From NCBI RefSeq assembly GCF_002582035.1, contig NZ_NUQE01000036.1, positions 201,014-237,448 on the forward strand: a stretch of DNA of 36,435 nt, read 5' to 3'. Each line of letters begins with the position of its first letter. The first letter of the stretch is position 1. The notes under the pieces are model-generated. The model saw nothing but the letters and a program-made list of their open reading frames with translations, was not told the DNA's origin and did not search any database. This document shows positions 31,153 through 36,435 of this stretch, in pieces. A program made the translations under genes and the position numbers. This DNA is from Bacillus pseudomycoides (lineage in GTDB: Bacteria; Bacillota; Bacilli; Bacillales; Bacillaceae_G).

Positions 31153-31583
31153 TATAGTTCACACTCCCTTTTCACATGTACAACTGTGCTGCTCCTCTTT
31201 ATAACAATAACGCTTTCTCCATCTAAAATTGTTTCATCTGAAACAGCAGTCCACATATCTTCATCTATTTTCACAATGCCATTCGCTTCATTTGTAATCG
31301 TTTGCACTATTATGCCTTTTTTACCAACAAGCTGATCAACTGCATCTGTATACCCTTTTGCCTCCCGAAAATTCTTAGAAATACGTTTTGTAAAGATTGT
31401 CAAAATAAGACTGACAATAGATGCTATTACAACTTGAAGCAACAAAGAATTCGGTACAAGTAGTGCAATTAGACCTCCGACCACCGCACCTATTCCAAGC
31501 CATAATAAGTAAAATGTAACAGTCAGCATCTCTGCGATAAATAAAAGTCCGGCAATGATAAACCAAATTACCCATCCTGCCAT
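31152..31583 (-). CDS. NfeD family membrane protein (short form)
   Basis: 143 residues from the ATG at 31583 (GAGGG upstream). Three to four membrane helices (MAGWVIWFIIAGLLFIAEML, YLLWLGIGAVVGGLIALLVP, LLLQVVIASIVSLILTIF) are followed by a small OB-fold domain (QLVGKKGIIVQTITNEANGI, VKIDEDMWTAVSD, ILDGESVIVIKR). This is the NfeD1b form that lacks a protease domain and accompanies stomatin-like SPFH proteins. Its stop codon overlaps the ATG of the SPFH gene, so they are co-translated. It probably binds and localises the SPFH partner. Confidence 0.92.
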   Translation of the reverse strand: MAGWVIWFIIAGLLFIAEMLTVTFYLLWLGIGAVVGGLIALLVPNSLLLQVVIASIVSLILTIFTKRISKNFREAKGYTDAVDQLVGKKGIIVQTITNEANGIVKIDEDMWTAVSDETILDGESVIVIKRSSTVVHVKRECEL

Positions 31584-31635
31584 GTGCAACCCTCGCTTCC
31601 ATTCTATTTTTATATGTATATGAGAGAAAGAAAAC

Positions 31636-31689
31636 TTTATCCCGCATTAACGGGCAGTAAGATCCCCACTGATGGGAATTTCACTTTAT
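31636..31689 (-). repeat. Short form of the ATAAA-ended repeat upstream of nfeD
   Basis: TTTATCCCGCATTAACGGGC at one end, TTTCACTTTAT at the other. A third short copy, with the loop of the right hairpin changed exactly as in the copy at 13674. Confidence 0.75.
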
Positions 31690-32314
31690 CACATTATATC
31701 GAATAACCGTTAAAAAGCTGAGGTGCCTCATCCACAAATAATAGAATCTTACTATCACTAGAAAGTATGTAGTATCACATCTATTAGATGAGGAATATGT
31801 TAAAATGATATATTAACATATTCCTCATTACACATGCTAAATCCTCTCAAAAAATGACAAAAAATGTTTTTTCAAAAATACGATCATAAAATAAAGAACC
31901 TAGAATTGTAGCTTTAAAATAAAGTTTGATAAAAGTAAAGTCATAAACCCGTATTTAACAGCAATCACAAAAACTCCATTTTGAAAAAAGATTAATTAAA
32001 ATGGAATTACTCTTTTTAACTAAGTATGAGATTTTTATAAAAAAGTTTAATCAAAACTCACTTAGAATTTTTCACTTGAAGGAATAAAGCATCGTATCTT
32101 TTTTTATAAACATCATTGTTCAGTTTAAAAAATGGTTTAGACTGAACATCCTTGGTCTAATTGGATATTGCTATTTGTATATGTCTTATTAACTAGAATA
32201 TAGATTTAGACTGACGAATCGTTTATATTTCATGATAAGGGTTTTATTAAAATAAAGTATTAGACTAGATAGTGAATATACATTTTGTCTAATGGAAATG
32301 AGGAAGAGAAAGTA
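31690..32314. other. Gene-free AT-rich region of about 620 bp
   Basis: No coding potential on either strand that I can support. It holds a perfect 16-bp inverted repeat at 31788-31828 and a weaker GTTCAGT/ACTGAAC pair at 32118-32147. The last part leads into the kinase gene with GAGGAAG before 32315. Confidence 0.5.
31788..31828. repeat. Perfect 16-bp inverted repeat
   Basis: ATGAGGAATATGTTAA (31788-31803) and TTAACATATTCCTCAT (31813-31828) with a nine-base loop. No T-run follows, so it is not a standard terminator, and it is far from the nearest start codons. Confidence 0.6.
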
Positions 32315-33298
32315 ATGGGGATTCCAAATGAAACGTTAGCTAAAGTCCTTAGTGAATATGGACTTGTTCGACCAGAAATCACATTTCTCAAACATAATGA
32401 AAATATGACCTATAAGGTGACAGACTTAGCTGATGGCTTTACCTATTTATTACGTGTTCATCAACCCTTCACAGAGAATTTATCCGGACTACAGCACACA
32501 AAAGAAGGATTAACAAGTGAGCTTCAACTACTTCTTGATATTGCTAACAATACAGATCTTGAAGTACAGACCCCTATCAAAAATAGTTTTGGCAAATTTA
32601 TTGTGGAATTTGACTACCAGAAAACTACTACTATGACCTCCCTTACAAAATGGATTGATAGCCGAACCTTAAACAAAGAAGACTTTTCAAATCCCAAAAT
32701 AGTCAAAGCGTTTGGAACTCAGACAGCCAAATTACATCAGTATTTACGCACATATAACCGAGCGCTTCAACAAGTTAGACCGAATTATGGAGCAAAAAGA
32801 ATTGATACTATGATTCAACAAATTTATCGCGGCATTGAGAAAGGATTGTTCAGTCAGTCTAATTTTAATACGGTCGAGCAATCTTTGAATTTGATCAGCT
32901 CACGTCTTGTGAATTTAGAAGGACTAAATGCATGGGGAATCATTCATGGGGATTTGAACATGAGCAATGTTCTTATTACAAAGCTAGGAGGCGTTGCCTT
33001 TATTGATTACAGTCTATTTGGGTATGGGTATTACTTGTTCGACGTGGCAATGGGGGCACTAAATTCCACGGCTACAACCAGAAATTTATTTTTTGAAGGT
33101 TATTTCGGAAAGACTGAAGTACCTGAAGATATTTTGATGGTTGTTGAAGGATTCATGCTCATGTCTGTATTAGGTTATTATGCTTTTCATATGGAAAATG
33201 AAAAGATTCATACATGGATTAAAGAACGGATGCCTTTATTATGTACGAAACATTGTTTGCCTTTCCTGAATGGAGAACGTATACTTTATAATTTCTAG
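32315..33298 (+). CDS. APH-family phosphotransferase
   Basis: 327 residues from the ATG at 32315 (GAGGAAG eight bases ahead). Aminoglycoside-phosphotransferase/choline-kinase fold: nucleotide-binding NMTYKVTDLADGFTYLLRVH, the Brenner motif NAWGIIHGDLNMSNVLITKL (catalytic Asp and Asn, about residues 212-222), and the metal-binding GVAFIDYSLFGYGYYLFDVA. Members phosphorylate antibiotics, homoserine, choline, thiamine or other alcohols; the IDYSLFGYG form is not diagnostic of any one. No substrate genes lie nearby and both flanks are long intergenic regions, so the role is open. It could be an acquired gene. Confidence 0.85.
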   Translation: MGIPNETLAKVLSEYGLVRPEITFLKHNENMTYKVTDLADGFTYLLRVHQPFTENLSGLQHTKEGLTSELQLLLDIANNTDLEVQTPIKNSFGKFIVEFDYQKTTTMTSLTKWIDSRTLNKEDFSNPKIVKAFGTQTAKLHQYLRTYNRALQQVRPNYGAKRIDTMIQQIYRGIEKGLFSQSNFNTVEQSLNLISSRLVNLEGLNAWGIIHGDLNMSNVLITKLGGVAFIDYSLFGYGYYLFDVAMGALNSTATTRNLFFEGYFGKTEVPEDILMVVEGFMLMSVLGYYAFHMENEKIHTWIKERMPLLCTKHCLPFLNGERILYNF

Positions 33299-33378
33299 TT
33301 AGTATTACTGGTAGCAGTTAAACTAACTAGGAGCTACTGTTAACTAAGTAAAAATCTAACTTTAACAGAATTCATATA

Positions 33379-33413
33379 AAAAAGGTGTTTTCAAGTATGG
33401 AAAGCACCTTTTC
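33379..33413 (+). terminator. Terminator of the kinase gene
   Basis: AAAAGGTGTTTTC and GGAAAGCACCTTTT arms, loop AAGTAT, 80 bases past the stop. Confidence 0.7.
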
Positions 33414-33643
33414 AGTCTACAACTATTTTTTAATAGTCTAATACTTTTTTTAAATTAAACAATCATAACTTTATTTCAAAGCTACAATAATGAAAACAAA
33501 TTCAGAGGGATACCTTCAGTCATTCAATCAGTATTAAATCTAGCGACCCAAACGGAAGCTATCAAGTTCACGTTTTCTTCCGAACTAATTCGGGTAGTCT
33601 TATCGTAAAAGCGCCTTCACCAACAATCTATTTAACGTAATGC

Positions 33644-33673
33644 AAAAGGCGTCCCTTTGGGTACACCTTTTTT
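33644..33673 (+). terminator. Terminator-like hairpin upstream of the exported protein gene
   Basis: AAAAGGCGTCCC and GGGTACACCTTTTTT with a TTT loop; the T-run suits plus-strand termination. No intact gene precedes it directly, so it may belong to a lost gene. Confidence 0.6.
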
Positions 33674-33737
33674 GTTTGTATTCCTGTTTACATTTTGCTA
33701 ATATTTACACATGGAAATTTAAGGGAGGAATACTAAG

Positions 33738-34379
33738 TTGAAAAAAATATTTTTACTATCTATGGGAGTATTGGTTACAGGAATGATTGGTTTTGGCATT
33801 GTAAATGCTGAAACAAGAACAAACGTTCAAACGGTTGATGGTAAAGCAATATCTTCTTCTATTGAGAAATCACAAAAAGAAAAACCTGAATTCGCAAATC
33901 ATTCAGCGATTGAAAATAAATTTAAAGACGATTCATATAGCTTTGCGTTAAGTCTAAACTATATAGACTTCGAAAATAAAGTTGCATATCAAGACAAAAA
34001 GGAAGCTGAAGCAAAGGAACGTTTACGAGCGGTTACCAAATATTTGAACGATTTGACGCATAACGGAACAGACTTTTCCGCGGCTGATCGTTTACAAAAT
34101 GACGACGATTGGACGCAGTTTGTCGAAGAAGTCGCACGTCTAAAATATAATGATTTCGATAAATCCGAAATCTTGAACGACTTGAACAATATTGGTGCGT
34201 TAATATTTCAAGCTGAGGGTTATTATGATGAACCGTCCTTAAAATATCTTTACGAAATTGTTTCCGATTTGAATGCGGGAATAAATGGTGGTAAAGTTGA
34301 TTTTAATGTTTCCCGAGCGTTCGGTGACGAAGAAACCGAAAAGACTGTCTATAAATATTTACAATCAAAAATAAAGTAA
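33738..34379 (+). CDS. Exported protein of unknown function
   Basis: 213 residues with a clear Sec signal peptide (MKKIFLLSMGVLVTGMIGFG then IVNA, cleavage before ETR). The mature part is charged and mostly helical (AEAKERLRAVTKYLNDLTHN, DDDWTQFVEEVARLKYNDFD, LKYLYEIVSDLNAGINGGKV) and has no cysteine or LPxTG anchor, so it is probably secreted or loosely wall-associated. AGGGAGG precedes the start. Base use (many GAC, GCG, CCG codons) looks less AT-rich than nearby genes, and it is flanked by intergenic debris with an IS3 remnant, suggesting import. No family recognised. Confidence 0.75.
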   Translation: MKKIFLLSMGVLVTGMIGFGIVNAETRTNVQTVDGKAISSSIEKSQKEKPEFANHSAIENKFKDDSYSFALSLNYIDFENKVAYQDKKEAEAKERLRAVTKYLNDLTHNGTDFSAADRLQNDDDWTQFVEEVARLKYNDFDKSEILNDLNNIGALIFQAEGYYDEPSLKYLYEIVSDLNAGINGGKVDFNVSRAFGDEETEKTVYKYLQSKIK

Positions 34380-34425
34380 CCTGATCCTAATCTGTACCCT
34401 TTGTAAAGGACATTTTGAAAAAAAG

Positions 34426-34475
34426 TTATGCAGCATCAAGAAGATGATTTCTGTATTCTGGTCTTACCCCTGTCA
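34426..34475 (-). pseudogene. IS3-family transposase C-terminal remnant
   Basis: The minus strand reads VRPEYRNHLLDAA then stop, matching the usual C-terminus of IS150/IS3 OrfB (TPVEYRNHLL…). Only about 15 codons survive. Flanking TGTCAAGTAGACAG also looks like an IS3-type terminal sequence. The match is short. Confidence 0.45.
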
Positions 34476-34551
34476 AGTAGACAGTAAAAGAATAGGTGTC
34501 TGCCTTTAAGGGGTAGCATGCACATTTTAGCGTTTTTATACGCTAATGGAT

Positions 34552-34673
34552 TCTCAAAACTCAATAACACGATTTGAATTGAGATTTTGATTTAAAGATG
34601 AGTTTTGAGACACTATTTAAGCACCTTTTACATTGAAATGTACTAATCTCAAATACCTACGTTTTTGAGATTA
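34552..34673. repeat. Cluster of inverted TTTTGAGA / TCTCAAAA motifs
   Basis: Five related copies in both orientations: TCTCAAAACTCA (34552), TTGAGATTTTGA (34579), TGAGTTTTGAGA (34599), AATCTCAAAT (34645) and TTTTTGAGATTA (34662). They form two nested inverted pairs, as in a recombinase resolution site or a multi-operator region. Confidence 0.5.
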
Positions 34674-34839
34674 GATGATTCCCTTAGAGTAGTAAAATTA
34701 ACGTTTTTTCATGTCGAATTTTGCTTAGCGTATATTTTCGTTAAAATGTTGGCGGTACGCCATTTAGAGAAATCGCAAACTATCTACGGATATCTGATTA
34801 CCACAAGCACAACGATCGAAAAATGATTCGCAATTATAA

Positions 34840-34883
34840 AAAGGCTATCACATGTTAGTCATGACTAATATGTGATAGCCTTT
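34840..34883 (+). terminator. 44-bp near-perfect palindrome, terminator-like
   Basis: AAAGGCTATCACAT and ATGTGATAGCCTTT enclose TTAGTCATGACTAA, itself a palindrome. A T-rich stretch follows. It ends the decayed reading frame at 34748-34858. Confidence 0.7.
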
Positions 34884-35042
34884 ATCTTTTATGAATTTTT
34901 ATAATTTAGGTCTTGATAAGAATTCTGGTGGTTTTATGTTTAGTTATTATAAGGATTGTCGTAATGAAGATTGCTTTTTCCACTATATGAGAAAAGCCAG
35001 TACAAATGTTGTGGTAAATGAGGTCATTTGTGGTACAAAAAA

Positions 35043-35082
35043 AGGATAGAACATACAGAATTATTCCGCTTGTATCTATCCT
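35043..35082. terminator. Hairpin with flanking A and T tracts
   Basis: AGGATAGA…TACA pairs with TGTA…TCTATCCT. A-run before and a T-rich tract after suggest a terminator of a lost plus-strand gene. Confidence 0.5.
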
Positions 35083-35223
35083 CTTCTTTTATTCTTATAT
35101 AATGTGTAACATTATATATTTATTCTTGTTGAAACAAAGATGGATTCAAATTTCTTGAATCTAAATAAAATATTTAAGAAACATCGCTTTCTTGTTTACG
35201 CATATACTTTTTTCTTATATAAC

Positions 35224-35305
35224 CATCGTTCACTTATCTTCTGAGAAAGCTAAGAAGATAAGTGAACGATGAAGGAAAAAACCACTGATAGAAATTTCAC
35301 TTTAT
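35224..35305 (-). repeat. Repeat copy with a perfect 19-bp central hairpin
   Basis: In its own sense (minus strand) it starts ATAAAGTGAAATTTCTATCA, then GTGGTTTTTT, then a hairpin whose 19-base arms pair perfectly (35253-35271 with 35224-35242). The right CCCGC hairpin is absent. The left end supplies the stop of the VanY-type gene. Confidence 0.6.
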
Positions 35306-36037
35306 AACTTCTTCTAATGTGAACTGATTTTCATATAAATACGTCGCATATGGATTTCCAACATAGCGAACATGCCACGGCTCATACGTATATCCTGTTA
35401 TCGCCTCTTTTTCTTTCTCATAACGGATAATAAAACCAAATTTATGAGCATTTTCAGCAAGCCATTTTCCTTCCTTCGTGTCTCCAAATAAAGGTTCTAA
35501 TTGAAACTTTGCAGATTGTGATGTAATGTCGACTGCTAACCCCGTTTGATGTTCACTTGTACCAGGAACTGCACTAGACATCGCTGTTTTTGCTTCCCCA
35601 TCTTGTTTTTTATACATCGTATTTAATGCTTTTTGCCGTTCAAATGAACGAAATGCAGAAACAGCAAATAAAAATACTTTTTCGCTATGCGCTTGTTGAA
35701 ACATATGCTCTAACGCTACAGCGGCTTCTTTACGCATTTTCTTTTTATCATTGTCACCTTCATATAGAAAACGAACTTTTGGTATAACTAAATCTTGCGG
35801 TTCATACAAATCCGGCAAACGCCTTTTCTTATTCACAAGAACAAGGGTTGATTCTGGGTTATTAACAACCGCAAGCCCTCCTTCTATTTTTGCAGTTGTT
35901 TCTTGTACCTTCGGAAATACAACGTTTCCTTGCGCTTCTATCGCTTGTTTTTCCTTATGCTCTATATATCGCAGCATTACAATCGTAATCACTCCAATGA
36001 CAATGGCTATACTAAACAACATCCTTTTTTTCTTCAT
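35297..36037 (-). CDS. D-alanyl-D-alanine carboxypeptidase, VanY/M15B family
   Basis: 246 residues from the ATG at 36037 (AAAAGGATG ahead). One N-terminal membrane anchor (residues 7-23, LFSIAIVIGVITIVMLRYI) then an extracellular domain. The catalytic part shows SAFRSFERQKALNTMYKKQD, the zinc motif GTSEHQTGLAVDI (SxHxxGxAxD) and EPWHVRYVGNPYATYLYENQ. It trims the terminal D-Ala from peptidoglycan stem peptides. Without vanR/S/H/A genes nearby this is housekeeping wall remodelling, not vancomycin resistance. The final codons ATA AAG TGA coincide with the end of an interspersed repeat, so the C-terminal IK and stop come from it. Confidence 0.92.
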   Translation of the reverse strand: MKKKRMLFSIAIVIGVITIVMLRYIEHKEKQAIEAQGNVVFPKVQETTAKIEGGLAVVNNPESTLVLVNKKRRLPDLYEPQDLVIPKVRFLYEGDNDKKKMRKEAAVALEHMFQQAHSEKVFLFAVSAFRSFERQKALNTMYKKQDGEAKTAMSSAVPGTSEHQTGLAVDITSQSAKFQLEPLFGDTKEGKWLAENAHKFGFIIRYEKEKEAITGYTYEPWHVRYVGNPYATYLYENQFTLEEVIK

Positions 36038-36078
36038 ATAACATCCTTTTATTCTAATAATTTTTCCACACAATACTC

Positions 36079-36224
36079 ATAAAGTGAAACTTCCATCAGT
36101 GGTCCCCCATTGATGGAAAGCTCTCACCAATCGAGCTTTTACAGGAAGTTATTCCCACCTATCTTCTTTGCTTTTCTCTGAATCTTAAGATGGGGGTCTT
36201 ACTGCCCGCGAATAGCGGGGTCAA
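36079..36224 (+). repeat. Longest (about 146-bp) copy of the ATAAA-ended repeat
   Basis: ATAAAGTGAAACTTCCATCA, an extra left hairpin (TTCCATCA against TGATGGAA), an inserted GAGCTTTTACAGGAAG segment, the central CCCACCTATCTT/AAGATGGGGG pair, and CCCGCGAATAGCGGGG. The right ATAAA has decayed to GTCAA. The size is close to the roughly 155 bp remembered for bcr1. Confidence 0.75.
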
Positions 36225-36417
36225 CTTCTGTTACAATCCATAACAGTTAATTCTAAACATCACATACCATATATTTTTTCCCACTCTCTCATCCGTTTAA
36301 ACAATTTGCTCCAACTTATTTCCAAATTCTAAAGATGCTTTTACTTCTTATACTGAAATTTACCTACTCATTATGATTATTTTGTATACATAATAATATT
36401 ATTTACAATTTCTACTT

Positions 36418-36435
36418 TATAAAGTGAAACTTTAA
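36418..36435 (+). repeat. Start of another repeat copy, cut by the window edge
   Basis: ATAAAGTGAAACTTTAA follows a TTT and matches the left end of the other copies; only 17-18 bases are inside the window. Confidence 0.5.

Larger units (their letters stand above)
33299..33737. other. Gene-free stretch with two terminators
   Basis: Holds the terminator of the kinase gene (33379-33413), a second terminator-like hairpin (33644-33673), and AGGGAGG before 33738. One frame is open for about 49 codons (33457-33609, ending ELIRVVLS) with no start codon, not convincing as a gene. Confidence 0.5.
34380..35296. other. 0.9-kb gene-free region with mobile-element debris
   Basis: From left to right: an IS3-type transposase tail (34426-34475), a cluster of inverted TTTTGAGA motifs (34552-34673), an open stretch at 34748-34858 (PFREIANYLRISDYHKHNDR…, resembling the end of an HTH protein) running into a 44-bp palindrome (34840-34883), a start-bearing 38-codon frame near 34938 with a CRNEDC motif, a hairpin at 35043-35082, and a modified repeat copy at 35224-35305. 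No intact gene is visible. The organisation suggests the scar of a former insertion. Confidence 0.5.
36038..36435. other. Gene-free right edge of the window
   Basis: Holds the longest repeat copy (36079-36224) and the beginning of another (36418-36435). Between them an AT-rich 190 bp shows a 16-codon open stub on the minus strand (EVKASLEFGNKLEQIV) with no start, not supported as a gene. Confidence 0.5.

Noticed and set aside
32285-32314. TTG start for the APH-type kinase
   Set aside because: The ATG at 32315 has GAGGAAG at proper spacing, and the extra residues include that ribosome site.
33457-33609. 49-codon open stretch ending ELIRVVLS
   Set aside because: No start codon or ribosome site, no recognisable family, and length within chance for this AT-rich DNA.
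35297-36037. VanY vancomycin-resistance gene
   Set aside because: The M15B motifs fit, but no vanH, vanA/B, vanX or vanRS genes are near; a housekeeping carboxypeptidase is the simpler reading.
4631-36435. CRISPR array suspected from recurring short repeats
   Set aside because: Copies are kilobases apart, vary in length and orientation, and there are no spacers or cas genes; they are dispersed repeats.

Overview
The window is chromosomal DNA of a Bacillus cereus-group bacterium. The low G+C content, strong Shine-Dalgarno sites, sporulation genes (a GerW/YtfJ-type protein, a SpoIIP paralogue), a 391-residue alanine racemase of the Alr2 type and about ten copies of a short interspersed repeat with ATAAA ends (very probably the group-specific bcr1 family, named from memory) all point there. 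No rRNA, tRNA or CRISPR array was seen.

Layout. 1-2.1 kb: small minus-strand genes (a zinc-ribbon protein with a coupled 30-codon ORF, a membrane-anchored protein, an unknown soluble protein, gerW/ytfJ). 2.2-7 kb: a GNAT acetyltransferase followed by a scar of mobile-element debris (truncated IS200/IS605 tnpA, ISL3 transposase tail, orphan lipoprotein, gene fragments), then an ABM-fold monooxygenase and a coupled block of three GNATs plus a 2H phosphoesterase. 7.1-9.8 kb: two peptide-type ABC permeases with no ATPase or binding protein, and a decayed SdpI-like gene. 9.8-11.8 kb: a GNAT divergent from a MocR/GabR regulator. 11.9-14.6 kb: ArsR regulator, cysteine-rich protein and SulP anion transporter with a cysteine-rich tail, preceded by a 60-bp palindrome. 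15-18.2 kb: two GNAT genes, alr, and a dinB-like pseudogene.

18.2-28.5 kb is the main feature: a twelve-gene minus-strand locus that reads as a complete anthranilate to 3-hydroxyanthranilate to meta-cleavage pathway. An HpaB-type FADH2 monooxygenase would hydroxylate anthranilate. An IclR regulator and a stand-alone FAD-synthetase domain follow. Next come 3-hydroxyanthranilate 3,4-dioxygenase, aminocarboxymuconate-semialdehyde decarboxylase, aminomuconate semialdehyde dehydrogenase and RidA-type 2-aminomuconate deaminase. 4-Oxalocrotonate tautomerase and decarboxylase, 2-oxopent-4-enoate hydratase, 4-hydroxy-2-oxovalerate aldolase and acylating acetaldehyde dehydrogenase finish the route to pyruvate and acetyl-CoA. 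The layout matches the anthranilate cluster described in Geobacillus thermodenitrificans NG80-2, but no flavin reductase is visible and the FAD-synthetase gene has no ATG, GTG or TTG start in frame ahead of its active site. CcpA-type cre sites lie ahead of the monooxygenase and ahead of the IclR gene.

28.6-36.4 kb: a SpoIIP paralogue, an SPFH/NfeD membrane pair, a long AT-rich gap, an APH-type kinase, an orphan exported protein, a 0.9-kb gene-free region with an IS3 remnant and a cluster of inverted motifs, and a VanY-type D,D-carboxypeptidase. Gene-free stretches over 300 bases are described as separate entries.
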